DNA of 64,000 nt from JBNKFV01 sp050289485 (GCA_050289485.1 JBNKFV010000029.1:1-64000), one strand, 5' to 3'. Shown: positions 17,158 through 27,900, counted from the first letter of the stretch. A program made the numbers and translations. Notes: a model not told the origin generated them from the sequence alone.

Positions 17158-17808
17158 TTGAACATCAATAACAGCGGCGCAAAGGCGCCGACACATTTGC
17201 GTGTATACAAGCGTGTGCGCGACATGATTCTTTTTGGCGACTTGGCACCGGGGGCGCCGGTAACCATCCAGGGCTTATCTGATGACTTGCAGGCGGGTAT
17301 CACGCCGGTTCGTGAAGCCATACGCAGGCTTACCACAGAAGGCGCGCTTGAGTTTTTAGGTAACCGGCGGGTGTGTGTGCCGGTGCTAACCGAAGAAAAG
17401 CTTGAGGAGTTGGCGTTTGCGCGTTTGGCGCTGGAGCCAAAACTGGCATATTGGGCTGCGCTGGTGCTGTCGCCCGCTAGTATTAAAGCGCTGGAAGAGA
17501 TTGATGACGCGCTGGGCGACGCCGTTGATTACGGCAATGTTCACGACTATTTGTTTCAGAACCATCGTTTTCACATGACGATCTACCAGGCCGCGAAGAA
17601 GCCTGAGCTGTTGTCGATCGTCGAGCGCTTATGGTTAGGCGTAGGCCCTTCTATGCGGGTTATCTGTGGCCGCTTTGGTACCCACAATCTGCCAGATTTA
17701 CACCAGATATTGCTCGAAGCGTTGCGTAATGGCGACCCTGTGGCGGTGGAGCAAGCCATGCGTGACGACATTGAGCAAGGCATCGAAACGATTCGAAGTG
17801 CTTTCTAA
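17158..17808 (+). CDS. GntR-family regulator (FCD type)
   Basis: 216 residues from TTG 17158, with GGAG 11 nt upstream. The N-terminal winged helix includes HLRVYKRVRDMILFGDLAPGAPV, LSDDLQAGITPVREAIRRLTTEGAL and FLGNRRVCVPVL. The C-terminal FCD effector domain has ARLALEPKLAYWAAL, the H-x-x-x-H-like metal residues in NHRFHMTIYQAA and late LLEALRNGDPVAVEQAM. It precedes the gamma-glutamyl-amine synthetase and oxidase genes and probably represses them in response to a polyamine-derived metabolite. Binding sites are proposed at 17068, 17826 and 17855. Confidence 0.9.
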   Translation: MNINNSGAKAPTHLRVYKRVRDMILFGDLAPGAPVTIQGLSDDLQAGITPVREAIRRLTTEGALEFLGNRRVCVPVLTEEKLEELAFARLALEPKLAYWAALVLSPASIKALEEIDDALGDAVDYGNVHDYLFQNHRFHMTIYQAAKKPELLSIVERLWLGVGPSMRVICGRFGTHNLPDLHQILLEALRNGDPVAVEQAMRDDIEQGIETIRSAF

Positions 17809-17825
17809 ATGCCCGAATAGCATAA

Positions 17826-17866
17826 TTTGATCAAATTAATTGACGGTGACTTTTTTTGATCATATT
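17826..17866. promoter_or_regulatory. Pair of TTTGATCAWATT sites ahead of the synthetase gene
   Basis: TTTGATCAAATT (17826-17837) and TTTGATCATATT (17855-17866) have centres 29 bp apart, nearly three helical turns. They precede the start at 17929 by 62-103 nt. They match the site upstream of the GntR gene and are likely bound by it. Confidence 0.6.
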
Positions 17867-17928
17867 CTGTGTTGCATATCGCTTCCACACTCGGGTGGGG
17901 TGATTTCAATACGCTAATTAGGTGACTT

Positions 17929-19305
17929 GTGAGTAAGGCTAACAATCAGGATTGGATAGAAACATTACCGGATGCATTCCATCAGTTTCGCGGTGAAAGG
18001 CGCATAGAAGAGGTGGAATGTATCGTGCCAGACATTGTTGGCATGTCGCGCGGTAAAGCTATGCCGTGCCACAAGTTTTCTCCTGATGCGACCTTCTTCT
18101 TACCGACCTCGTTGTTTTATCAAACCATCACTGGCGATTACGTGAACATGGCCGAGGTAAAAGACCAGTGGATGGAGGGCGATATGGTGTTGCGCCCTGA
18201 CATGAGTACAGCCACTGCGGCCCCCTGGGCAGAAGATATTACCCTGCAGGTAATCTGCGATCTAGAAATGCGTGACGGTACTCCGGTAGAGATAGCGCCG
18301 CGCAATGTGCTTAAACGTGTATTGGCCCTGTATAAAGAAAAAGGCTGGCAGCCCGTGGTGGCACCAGAGCTGGAGTTCTACTTAACCAAGCCGAATATCG
18401 ACCCCAACGAACCGGTTGAGCCCCCAATTGGCCGCACCGGGCGTAAAGGTTCTGGGCGCCAGTCTTACTCGATGGTGGCGGTGGATGAATACGGGCCGGT
18501 GATTGATGCCATTTACGATTACGCTGAAGCGCAGGGAGTGGGAATCGATACCCTGATTCAGGAAGGCGGTGCTGGCCAGATCGAAATTAACCTGTTACAC
18601 GGCGACCCACTGCACCTGGCCGACCAAGTGTTTTATTTTAAACGCACCATTCGCGAAGCAGCGTTAAAAAATGGCATCTTTGCCACCTTTATGGCCAAGC
18701 CCATGCGTGATGAGCCGGGTTCTGCCATGCATATTCACCAAAGCGTGGTGGATATGAAAACTGGCCGCAATATTTTTTCCGATGCCGAAGGCAACGAAAC
18801 GCCTGAATTTTTTCATTACATTGGCGGTTCGCAAATGCATTTGCCGGGCGCGATGCCGTTGCTGGCACCCTACGTTAACAGCTATCGCCGCCTGAGTTTT
18901 GGTGACAGCGCCCCGGATAATTTTGAGTGGGCCAAAGATAATCGAACCACCGGTATTCGTATTCCTATTTCCAACCCCGATGCACGCCGGGTTGAAAACC
19001 GTGTGATTGGTATAGACACCAATCCGTATCTGGCCATTGCCTCAAGCTTGGCGGCAGGCTACCTGGGTATGGCGAACAAAATTGATCCGCGCCAGGAAGC
19101 CGTGGGTGAAGTATTCGACCGTGGCGTACTGTTGCCCAAGGGTTTGTTCGACGCCATCAATGCATTTGAATCCGCCTATGAGATTCGCAGTATTCTTGGT
19201 GAATCGTTTTGCAAAATATTTGCAGGCATCAAGGTGGCTGAGCTTGAAGAGTTCAGCCAGGAAATCTCCACCTGGGAGCGCGAGCACCTGATGCTAAGCG
19301 TTTAG
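17929..19305 (+). CDS. Glutamine synthetase-family gamma-glutamyl-amine ligase (PuuA-like)
   Basis: 458 residues, type III/PuuA size; GTG start with AGGTGA upstream. Catalytic motifs are those of the GS fold: VAPELEFYL, GGAGQIEINL, SAMHIHQSV and DNRTTGIRIPISNPDARRVENRV, with the metal and ATP residues. Members next to a flavin oxidase generally attach glutamate to an amine such as putrescine rather than to ammonia. The following oxidase, 29 nt downstream, supports a gamma-glutamylation route for amine breakdown. The exact amine is not readable from sequence. Confidence 0.85.
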   Translation: MSKANNQDWIETLPDAFHQFRGERRIEEVECIVPDIVGMSRGKAMPCHKFSPDATFFLPTSLFYQTITGDYVNMAEVKDQWMEGDMVLRPDMSTATAAPWAEDITLQVICDLEMRDGTPVEIAPRNVLKRVLALYKEKGWQPVVAPELEFYLTKPNIDPNEPVEPPIGRTGRKGSGRQSYSMVAVDEYGPVIDAIYDYAEAQGVGIDTLIQEGGAGQIEINLLHGDPLHLADQVFYFKRTIREAALKNGIFATFMAKPMRDEPGSAMHIHQSVVDMKTGRNIFSDAEGNETPEFFHYIGGSQMHLPGAMPLLAPYVNSYRRLSFGDSAPDNFEWAKDNRTTGIRIPISNPDARRVENRVIGIDTNPYLAIASSLAAGYLGMANKIDPRQEAVGEVFDRGVLLPKGLFDAINAFESAYEIRSILGESFCKIFAGIKVAELEEFSQEISTWEREHLMLSV

Positions 19306-19334
19306 CCATCAATAGGTGTCATAACAACAGGTTT

Positions 19335-20642
19335 GTGGCTGTGGATATATTAACGATTAACGACCGTATTGGCGCATACCCGGATTCCTATTACGTTGCC
19401 ACGGCGACAGCACCAGGTCCTTTTTCTGAGGCCGAAGGTGACATCAATGCCGATGTGTGTGTGGTTGGCGGCGGTTACACCGGTTTGTCGGCAGCACTGC
19501 ATTTGGCCCGCCAGGGGTTGGATGTGGTGTTGTTGGAAGCCAATCGAATTGGGTCAGGTGCTTCTGGGCGTAACGGCGGTCAAGTCTGTGTTGGTCAACG
19601 GGTTGACCAGCAAGTACTGGAAAAACAATATGGTATGCTACAGGCGCGACAGCTTTGGGATATCGCCGTTGATTCGGTAGCGTTAGTTAGGCAACTCGCC
19701 GCTGAAGCCACGACCGACTGCCCAGTATATTCCGGTATTGTGCATGCAGATCATCGCCGCCGTTATACGGCCGAATCGCAGCGGCATGTTGAGCACCTAC
19801 AAAACACTTACGGTTACGACAAGATCAGTTTTCTTGATCAAACTGCTATTCAGGAAGAAGTGGGTTCGGCCGATTACTGTTCGGGCTATATCGACCACGG
19901 CGGTGCCCATTTACATCCCCTTAAATATGCGTTTGCTCTGGCAGAGCTGGCGCAAACGTCAGGTGTAAGGCTGTTTGAACAGTCTCGTGTTCGTCATTAT
20001 GTTGAAGACGGTACGGTGTGCGTTCACACCGACAAAGCGCAGGTAAAGGCGAAATATCTGGTGCTGGGTTTAAACGGCTACCACAATAATATCAGCAGTG
20101 ACCTGGCTAGCCGGGTCATGCCTATTAATAATTTTATTGCCGTTACCGAGCCGCTCGATGAATCGTTTGCCAGACGTTTGATCAAACACAACTATGCGGT
20201 GCAAGACAGCCGTTTTGTGGTGAATTATTTTCGCCTGTCGGAAGACAACCGCATGATTTTTGGCGGTGGCGAAACCTATAGCTATCACTTTCCAAAAGAC
20301 CTCAAGGCTAAGGTGCGCAAGCCTATGTTGGAGGTGTTTCCCCAGTTGCAAGACGCAAAAATCGATTACGCTTGGGGTGGCACGTTGGGTATTACCCTGT
20401 CGCGGTTGCCGTACTTTTGTCGCTTGAGTAACCTTGTTTTATCGGCCTCAGGTTTTTCCGGGCATGGTGTCGCGATGGCTACCATGGCAGGCAAGCTGAT
20501 CGCCGATGCTATCGAGGGTAACACCGAACGCTTTGATCTTATGCGTCAACTGCCAGCTACGCGTTTTCCTGGTGGCGCCTTGTTACGCCAACCGGCGTTA
20601 ATTGCTGGCATGCTGTGGTATTCCATGTTGGATAAATTTTAG
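19335..20642 (+). CDS. FAD-dependent gamma-glutamyl-amine oxidase (PuuB/DAO family)
   Basis: 435 residues; GTG start. The DAO-type FAD site is clear: ADVCVVGGGYTGLSAALHLARQG, then E-A-N-R-I-GSGASGRNGGQV. Late motifs are GGTLGITLSRLPYF and SGFSGHGVAMATMAGKLIADAI. Homologues oxidise gamma-glutamylputrescine to the aldehyde. It follows the PuuA-like ligase in an operon. The next step needs an aldehyde dehydrogenase such as those at 9313 or 23070. It ends 2 nt before the convergent LysR gene. Confidence 0.9.
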   Translation: MAVDILTINDRIGAYPDSYYVATATAPGPFSEAEGDINADVCVVGGGYTGLSAALHLARQGLDVVLLEANRIGSGASGRNGGQVCVGQRVDQQVLEKQYGMLQARQLWDIAVDSVALVRQLAAEATTDCPVYSGIVHADHRRRYTAESQRHVEHLQNTYGYDKISFLDQTAIQEEVGSADYCSGYIDHGGAHLHPLKYAFALAELAQTSGVRLFEQSRVRHYVEDGTVCVHTDKAQVKAKYLVLGLNGYHNNISSDLASRVMPINNFIAVTEPLDESFARRLIKHNYAVQDSRFVVNYFRLSEDNRMIFGGGETYSYHFPKDLKAKVRKPMLEVFPQLQDAKIDYAWGGTLGITLSRLPYFCRLSNLVLSASGFSGHGVAMATMAGKLIADAIEGNTERFDLMRQLPATRFPGGALLRQPALIAGMLWYSMLDKF

Positions 20643-20644
20643 GG

Positions 20645-21574
20645 TTAGCGGTTCTGGCTGTTGTGGGCCTGTAACAGGCACTGCAAAAACGCATCGACAA
20701 TGCGTGTTGGTTTGGGTGAGCGACGCACAATGGCTTCAAACTCACATTCATATTGAAACGTGTGGGTGGCAATAGGGCGTATCTGCCCTTGTTCGACAAA
20801 TCGCTTGGCATAGTGATCAGGCAGGTAGCCGAGGTATCGGCCCGAGCGCAGAAAGTGCACGATCGCTTCTTGCTCATAGGCCGTAGCGGCTCTCTCTTGC
20901 GACAGTCGCCTTCCCACTTCCATATTCGGGGAGTGGTAGCCCAGGCCGACATATTTTTGTGCGCGAATCTGGTTAGCGGTGATGGCTGCATCGTCTTCAA
21001 TAAACAGCGGGTGGTTGCAGCCACAGTAAAGGTACATTTGCTCTTTAAACAACGGGTGGTAGGCCAAGCTGGCACTTTGCCGATGCAGCGGAATAACTCC
21101 CAGTTGAAACTGACCATCCATTACCCCTTTTTCAATTTCATTCAAGGGTTCCACATACACATTTAAATTTACCTCTGGCGCAAAGTCGTCGAAGTATTCC
21201 AGTGCTTGGTGAATGTGGGCGTTGGGGTTGGAGGCAATTTTGTCGAAGAGGGCAATGTTAATACTGCCGGTCATGTGCCGGTGAATATCGTTAATGCCCG
21301 CACGAAACTCATCCAGCGAACCGATTAATCGCAGCGTGGCTTCATACACTACGCGGCCTTCATCGGTTAAGGCAAAGCCTGCCCGCCCGCGCCGGCACAG
21401 GGTAATACCAAGGCGTATTTCCAAGTCTTTAATATGCCGTGAAATGGTCGAGCGGCCGATGTTCATTTCCAGTTCGGCAGCGCTGATACCGCCGCTTTCT
21501 GCCACCACCTTAAATACGCGCAGCAGGCGGATATCCACATCGCTCAACTGGCCTAAAAATGCGCGTGCTTTCAT
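20645..21574 (-). CDS. LysR-family regulator
   Basis: 309 residues from the MKARAFLGQLSDVDIRLLR start. HTH residues about 15-70: RLLRVFKVVAESGGISAAELEMNIGRSTISRHIKDLEIRLGITL. A periplasmic-binding-like effector domain follows. It is divergent from the aminotransferase-dehydrogenase pair, the arrangement of BauR and its beta-alanine genes in Pseudomonas. The operator candidate at 21630-21647 lies 56 nt upstream. Confidence 0.88.
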   Translation of the reverse strand: MKARAFLGQLSDVDIRLLRVFKVVAESGGISAAELEMNIGRSTISRHIKDLEIRLGITLCRRGRAGFALTDEGRVVYEATLRLIGSLDEFRAGINDIHRHMTGSINIALFDKIASNPNAHIHQALEYFDDFAPEVNLNVYVEPLNEIEKGVMDGQFQLGVIPLHRQSASLAYHPLFKEQMYLYCGCNHPLFIEDDAAITANQIRAQKYVGLGYHSPNMEVGRRLSQERAATAYEQEAIVHFLRSGRYLGYLPDHYAKRFVEQGQIRPIATHTFQYECEFEAIVRRSPKPTRIVDAFLQCLLQAHNSQNR

Positions 21575-21629
21575 GGGGAGGGACCTGTGTTTTCTGGTGT
21601 GCCGTGGGGCGCGATGGCGCAAAATGAAA

Positions 21630-21647
21630 GTTTCATAATAATGAAAC
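21630..21647. promoter_or_regulatory. Inverted repeat in the LysR/aminotransferase intergenic region
   Basis: GTTTCAT-AATA-ATGAAAC: 7-bp perfect arms with a 4-nt spacer between divergent genes. It contains a T-N11-A arrangement as LysR boxes do. It is the only marked dyad in the 151-nt gap. Confidence 0.6.
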
Positions 21648-21725
21648 TAAATGTTCATAGGTGGTAATTTATACAATTTATAGCGGCTGGTAAAGTTGGC
21701 GCCACTTCACTGGGGTAACCACAAC

Positions 21726-23057
21726 ATGAGTCAACCAACCGCACCGCCCAGTCAGGCTCAGCTAGACGCCTACTGGATGCCCTACACGGGCAACCGTCAG
21801 TTTAAGCAAGACCCGCGCATTATTACCGCCGCTTCTGGCCGCTATTACACCAGCGCCGACGGGCGGCAGATATTTGATGGCCTTTCCGGTTTATGGACCT
21901 GTGGTGCCGGGCACAATGTGGCGCAAATCAACGAGGCCGTGTCGAAACAAATAGCAACGCTCGACTATTGCCCGGCGTTTCAGTTTGGTCATCCGCAAGC
22001 GTTTGAGCTGGCGCACCGTATTACCGACTTTATGCCGGCGGGTTTAAACCGCGTTTTCTTTACCGGTTCGGGCTCCGAATCGGTGGAGACTGCCTTAAAA
22101 ATTGCCCGCGCCTATTGGCGTAAAGCCGGGCAGCCAACAAAAACCAAATTGATTGGCCGTATTAAGGGTTACCACGGGGTAAACTTTGGCGGCATCAGTG
22201 TGGGCGGCATTGTAGGTAACCGTGCGTTGTTTGGGCAGGGGCTCGATACCGATCACCTTAGTCATACACAGATTCCAGACAATGCTTTTAGTCGCGGTAT
22301 GCCTGAGCATGGCGCAGAGTTGGCGAACCAGTTGCTGGAGCTAATCAGTTTACACGATGCCAGCAATATCGCTGCCGTTATTGTTGAGCCCATGTCGGGT
22401 TCGGCAGGTGTGATACCGCCACCCAAAGGTTATTTGCAACGCCTGCGCGAGATCTGTACGCAGCATAATATTCTGTTGATATTCGACGAGGTGATCACGG
22501 GCTTTGGGCGCGTGGGCAGCAACACTGGTGCGGAAGCATTTGGTGTAACGCCCGATATTATGACGCTTGCCAAACAGCTCACCAATGGCGCTGTTCCCAT
22601 GGGGGCCGTCGTGGTGCGCCAGGAAATTTACGATACGTTTATGCAAACCGGTGGCCCGGATTACGCGTTGGAGTTTCCGCACGGGTATACCTATTCGGCC
22701 CACCCGGTGGCCTGCGCGGCGGGCTTGGCGTCGCTGAATTTACTCGAAAGTGAAGACTTAATCGGGCGTTCAAATGCGATGGCGCCAGTACTGGAAAATG
22801 CAGTACACCAATTAAAAGGGCTGCCCCATATCACCGACATTCGAAACTGTGGTTTGGCCGCGGGCATTACTTTGGAAGCCGCACCCGGTGAGCCATTGCT
22901 GCGCCCGTTTCAAGTCGCCATGCGCATGTGGGAGAAAGGTTTTTACGTGCGTTACGGTGGCGATACGGTGCAAATGGGCTTGCCATTTACGGTAACCAAC
23001 GACGAAATTGATACGCTGATCTCTGCACTGGGTGACAGCATTAACGCTACGAATTAA
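21726..23057 (+). CDS. Omega-amino acid:pyruvate aminotransferase (class III)
   Basis: 443 residues from MSQPTAPP; a ten-residue upstream extension is less likely. The fold-type I class III markers are YWMPYTGNRQFK at the substrate end, GLSGLWTCGAGHN, FTGSGSESVETALKIARAYW, IFDEVITGFGRVG and LAKQLTNGAVPMGA with the PLP lysine. The early motif and overall length match beta-alanine/omega-amino acid:pyruvate transaminases. The product, malonic semialdehyde or a related compound, would feed the dehydrogenase 12 nt downstream. Confidence 0.9.
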   Translation: MSQPTAPPSQAQLDAYWMPYTGNRQFKQDPRIITAASGRYYTSADGRQIFDGLSGLWTCGAGHNVAQINEAVSKQIATLDYCPAFQFGHPQAFELAHRITDFMPAGLNRVFFTGSGSESVETALKIARAYWRKAGQPTKTKLIGRIKGYHGVNFGGISVGGIVGNRALFGQGLDTDHLSHTQIPDNAFSRGMPEHGAELANQLLELISLHDASNIAAVIVEPMSGSAGVIPPPKGYLQRLREICTQHNILLIFDEVITGFGRVGSNTGAEAFGVTPDIMTLAKQLTNGAVPMGAVVVRQEIYDTFMQTGGPDYALEFPHGYTYSAHPVACAAGLASLNLLESEDLIGRSNAMAPVLENAVHQLKGLPHITDIRNCGLAAGITLEAAPGEPLLRPFQVAMRMWEKGFYVRYGGDTVQMGLPFTVTNDEIDTLISALGDSINATN

Positions 23058-23069
23058 AGGTGAACTTCG

Positions 23070-24578
23070 ATGAATACCGTCGCACATTTTATTAACGGCT
23101 CTATTAGCCTGGGTGAGTCTGCAGAGAGTGCAAGCCCGCGTACGCAAAGCGTGTTTAACCCCGCTACTGGCGAAGTCTCCAAGCAGGTGGCCTTGGCTGG
23201 TAAGGCTACTGTGGAAGAAGCCATTGCGTCGGCCAATGCGGCTTTTCCGGCTTGGCGAGATACCCCGCCCATTAAACGCGCGCGAATCATGTTCCGTTTT
23301 AAAGAATTGCTGGAAACGCATGCCGACGAAATTGCCGCATTGATCAGCGAAGAGCATGGCAAGATTCATCACGATGCATTGGGTGAGTTCGCCCGTGGTG
23401 TTGAAGTGGTGGAATACGCGTGTGCTGCGCCAGAATTACTCAAAGGTGAGTTCAGTAAAAACGCTGGCCCCGACATTGATTCGTGGAGTGATTTTCAGCC
23501 GCTGGGGGTGGTGGCAGGCATTACACCGTTTAATTTTCCGGCCATGGTGCCCATGTGGATGTTTCCCATGGCATTGGCCTGTGGCAACACGTTTGTATTA
23601 AAACCTTCAGAGCGTGATCCGTCGGCATCGCTGCGCATTGCTGAGCTACTCAAAGAAGCAGGGTTGCCCGATGGGGTATTCAACGTTGTGAATGGCGATA
23701 AAGAAGCCGTTGATACGTTACTGCATGACAAGCGCGTGCAGGCGGTGTCGTTCGTGGGGTCTACCGCGATTGCAAAATATATTTACGCTACTGCTGCTGC
23801 CAATGGCAAGCGCGTACAGGCGCTGGGTGGTGCCAAAAACCACGCGATTGTGATGCCCGATGCCGATATAGACAATGCCGTGAGTGCATTGATGGGTGCG
23901 GCGTATGGTTCTTGTGGCGAACGCTGCATGGCCATCTCGGTCGTGGTTGCTGTGGGTGATGACACCGCCGATGCCTTGGTGGACAAACTGCGCGAGCAAT
24001 TGGCGACGTTGAAAGTAGGGCCGGGCACCGACAACAACAACGAAATGGGGCCATTAATTACCCAGCAGCATTTCGACAAGGTAAAAGGTTACATTGCCTC
24101 GGGCGTTGAAGAGGGCGCACAGTTGGTAGTGGATGGCCGCACGCTGAAAGTAGCTGGTTATGAAACCGGTTATTTTCTTGGCGGTACCTTGTTTGATCAT
24201 GTTTCATCGGCGATGAAAATTTACCGCGAAGAAATCTTTGGACCGGTGTTGTGCGTTGTGCGTGTAAAAACCATGGAAGAGGCGATGCAACTGATCAACG
24301 ATCATGAATACGGCAATGGTACGTGCATTTTTACCCGCGATGGTGAAGCCGCACGTTATTTTAGTGATCGCATTCAGGTAGGCATGGTGGGTATTAACGT
24401 GCCGCTGCCAGTACCGGTGGCGTACCACAGTTTTGGTGGCTGGAAAAATTCATTGTTTGGCGATTTACATGCGTACGGCCCCGATGGCGTACGTTTCTAT
24501 ACCCGCCGTAAAACCGTTACCCAGCGCTGGCCCTCTAGCGGCGTGCGCGAAGGTAAGCACTATTCGTTTCCTAGTTAG
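23070..24578 (+). CDS. mmsA: CoA-acylating (methyl)malonate-semialdehyde dehydrogenase
   Basis: 502 residues, typical MmsA length. Motifs include GVVAGITPFNFPAMVPMWMFPMALACGNTFVLKPSERDPSA, FVGSTAIAKYIY, ALGGAKNHAIVMPDAD (no general-base Glu, as in the CoA-acylating class) and GSCGERCMAISV with the catalytic Cys. In this context it would turn malonic semialdehyde from the aminotransferase into acetyl-CoA (the BauC role). GGTGAACTTCG precedes the ATG, and the pair forms an operon. Confidence 0.92.
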   Translation: MNTVAHFINGSISLGESAESASPRTQSVFNPATGEVSKQVALAGKATVEEAIASANAAFPAWRDTPPIKRARIMFRFKELLETHADEIAALISEEHGKIHHDALGEFARGVEVVEYACAAPELLKGEFSKNAGPDIDSWSDFQPLGVVAGITPFNFPAMVPMWMFPMALACGNTFVLKPSERDPSASLRIAELLKEAGLPDGVFNVVNGDKEAVDTLLHDKRVQAVSFVGSTAIAKYIYATAAANGKRVQALGGAKNHAIVMPDADIDNAVSALMGAAYGSCGERCMAISVVVAVGDDTADALVDKLREQLATLKVGPGTDNNNEMGPLITQQHFDKVKGYIASGVEEGAQLVVDGRTLKVAGYETGYFLGGTLFDHVSSAMKIYREEIFGPVLCVVRVKTMEEAMQLINDHEYGNGTCIFTRDGEAARYFSDRIQVGMVGINVPLPVPVAYHSFGGWKNSLFGDLHAYGPDGVRFYTRRKTVTQRWPSSGVREGKHYSFPS

Positions 24579-24953
24579 TGCCCACGCTCACGAGGTAAGG
24601 TTAGTTGTGGCAAGGCAAGTAAATAGCCACGGTCAATCAGTCGGTAAACTGGTTTGCCGTGCTTCCTTGTTTTAAGCGGTTTAATATGACTGGCTTGCTA
24701 AAATAAAACCCTTACCCGGTTTCGCAGTGTCATTGTTGGAGAATATTCAGTTGCTCCTGTGTTTCTATACCTTCTGACTATAGGCTATATTTTTAAACTT
24801 CATGCAGTCTTGGCTGGGCTTTCTATCTGTTCAGTGCCTTGAAAAACCAGCAAATGAACAAGACACTGATATTTTGGCTTGGAGAAAATCAGTCTACACT
24901 GTAACCAGGCAGCATTGATGTGTTGGTTTAAGGGGAATTCGCGGGGAGTGTAA
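24579..24953. other. Intergenic region before the sensor kinase
   Basis: 375 nt with no supported gene. A possible promoter (TTTGGC, 16 nt, TACACT) ends at 24900. No convincing terminator for the dehydrogenase operon was found. Confidence 0.35.
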
Positions 24954-27900
24954 GTGGCAGCAATCGAAAGGCAGGTGAGCAGATTTGGCGTTGGCCTGAT
25001 CGTCGCAGTAATATTTTTTCTCGTGCTGTCGGTGGCACTTTATTCGTTCACTAAGCAGAGTGTCGAGCATGAGGTTCATGCTAATCAACTGGCTGAGCTG
25101 GAAGCCAAAAAACAGTTGATTGTAGCGCGTTTTAACGAGGGCTATAAAGAGGTTGTTTTTCTGTCTAAGGTGCCGCCGGTTGATGGCATTATTCGGGCTA
25201 CGAAGAACCAGGGCGTCGACCCTTATGATAAAACCTCTCTCGACGAATGGAAGCGCCGTTTAGAAACCATCTTTCATGCCTACATCCAGTCGCATCCCAG
25301 TATTCGCCAGATTCGCTATATAGGCTATGCCAATGATGGCCTGGAGTTGGTGCGTGTAGAGCGTGAGCAGGGCGCGATTGTTATCGTGCCTGAGCGCAAG
25401 CTGCAGGCAAAAGGAAACCGTAGCTATTTTAAAGAAATAGCAGAACTCGATACTAACAGCCTTTATATTTCTGACTTAGAGCTCAACAAAGAGCACGGCA
25501 AGATTCAGTATCCGGCATGGCCAACCTACCGTGTTGCCATGAATATTGTTGACGAAAGTTTGCAGCCCTTTGGCTTTGTGATTATTAATTATGATGCGAC
25601 AGACTTGCTCGATAGCATCGACGATAGCGAGCAGGGTTACTTCACCTATTTGTTGAATAACAACGAGCAATTTTTACTGCATCACATGCCTGAGTGGGGG
25701 TTTGCTTTTGAAGAGCATGATCGGGCTGGCTGGGGAGATTATTTCTCCAATGCGTTGGTAATGGATTCTACCCAATTCAGTACCACCGTATCTCCAACGG
25801 GCGTTGTAAAACGTTACAGTAGTACCCGTTTAAATGGTCGTTATGCTGGAGGTAAACCGCTCATTCTGGTGGAAAGTATTCCGCAAAATTCGCTGAATAA
25901 AATTGTATTTGATCGCTATATCACTGGGCAAATTGTGTTGCTGGCAGCGTTTTCCATTGCGTTTACTGTTATTTATTTTTACCACCGAGCCTTGATGGAA
26001 GGGGTAAACCGAAGTCGGCTAACCAAAAAATATCAGGCAATCTTTACCGGTGCACGCGATGCTATTTTAATTTTTGACGGAAAACGGAAGCTGGTTGACG
26101 CCAATACGGCAGCCTTGCAACTTTTTGACCTGTCGCCGACTGCGTTATACGAGGCTAGCTTTAGTCATTTGTTTGGTGATGATGCGTCAACGGTTCGCGA
26201 TTTACTGGCAATTTCCCAGGCCGGCGCTTTTACAAGCGAGCAGGAAATGACGATAGGCACAGCAGAGAATGCTCGTATTATTACCATTGCCTTCAGTCAA
26301 ATTGAGGCAGATAAAAAAGCAGACTATCACTACGTATGCATTGCTTGTGATGTGACCGACGAACGTGAAGCATCGCAATTAATTGCGAGCACCAATGAGC
26401 GTTTGCAGATTGAAGTGGAAGCCCGTACCCAAGAGCTTGAAGCCGCCGTAGATCGTGCAGAGCTTGCTACGAAAACCAAAAGTCAATTTCTTGCCAGCAT
26501 GAGTCACGAAATTCGAACACCCATGAATGGGGTGTTTGGCATGCTGAATCTGATGCGTCGCGACCCCTTGAGCAAGCGTCAGCTGCGTAATCTGGAGATG
26601 GCCGAAGCCAGCGTGCGTTCGCTAACCGAATTAGTCAACGATATTCTTGATATTTCAAAAATTGAAGCCGGTAAGCTGGATATTGAGACCGCTCAATTTG
26701 ATTTATGCAAATTGCTACATTCGTGTGCCACATCGTGCTCGATATTGTTGGCAGATAAACCGGTACTTTTTTTGGTAGATATCAGCGATATCGAGCATGG
26801 TTGGGTGCTGGCTGATTCTAATCGCATTCGCCAGATTATTAACAACCTTTTGGGCAATGCGATTAAATTTACCAGCTTTGGTGAAGTGCGCTTGTACGCC
26901 AGTACTCGCAAAGAAGAGGATGGATCTATCACGCTTTATTGTAGTGTGTCTGATACCGGCGTAGGTATTTCGTCGGAAAAACTGCCCACATTATTTAGCG
27001 CGTTTGTACAAGAAGATATTGCCACGGCACGTAATTACGGTGGTACAGGCTTAGGCTTGTCTATCTGTAAGCAGTTGTGTGACTTAATGGGGGGGAGTAT
27101 CGAAGCCAAGAGCGTGAAAGGTATGGGCAGTATGTTCAGCTTTACACTTCCGCTGCAGTTGCCAAGTAATAGCACGCGTGATGTAAGTTTGCATTCGGCT
27201 GAGCCAACCCGAGTAGCGCTGGCGCTAGATGTAGAGTCATTGCTATCTGTCGTAAACAAAGTATTCAACACATTTGGCCACCAAGTGGAGGAGCTTACCT
27301 TTGATCAACTGATTCGTGATTTGTCTGGCCACGCCCTCGACGATTTTTATGTGGTGGCAGCTGATTCCCGCATGTATCAGAAGTACGCGGCGCAATTTGA
27401 AAAGTACCGCGCTATGCGCGAAACGCCTTTATTGCTCTTGCTGGTGAATCAAGAATATCAAACGAAAGACAACGATCTTGATGCTAGTAAATTGCCTGCT
27501 CATACCCTGGTACTGGAAACGCCAGTATCGCTGGTGAGTATTGCTGCTGGGTTGAATGCCATGGACTCGGACCGTTTTTGGTTTGAAAGCCAGCGTGTGG
27601 GAGCTGATGCCACTGAAAGGCCTAGTTACGACTTAACAGGCAAAAGCATGCTAGTGGTTGATGATCATCACATTAACCGCGAGGTAATGCGCGGTATTTT
27701 GGAAGACTGCGGCGCGCTAGTGGTTGATGCAAAAGATGGTCAAGAAGCGCTCGATATTTTGTCTTTGCATGAACACAACGATCCGTTTGATCTGGTATTT
27801 ATGGATTGCCAAATGCCGGTTATGGATGGGTACCAAGCCACTCGTGCTATTCGCGAAAGTGTTGCGGGCGCGGGCAACAAAGATATACCGATTGTTGCGG

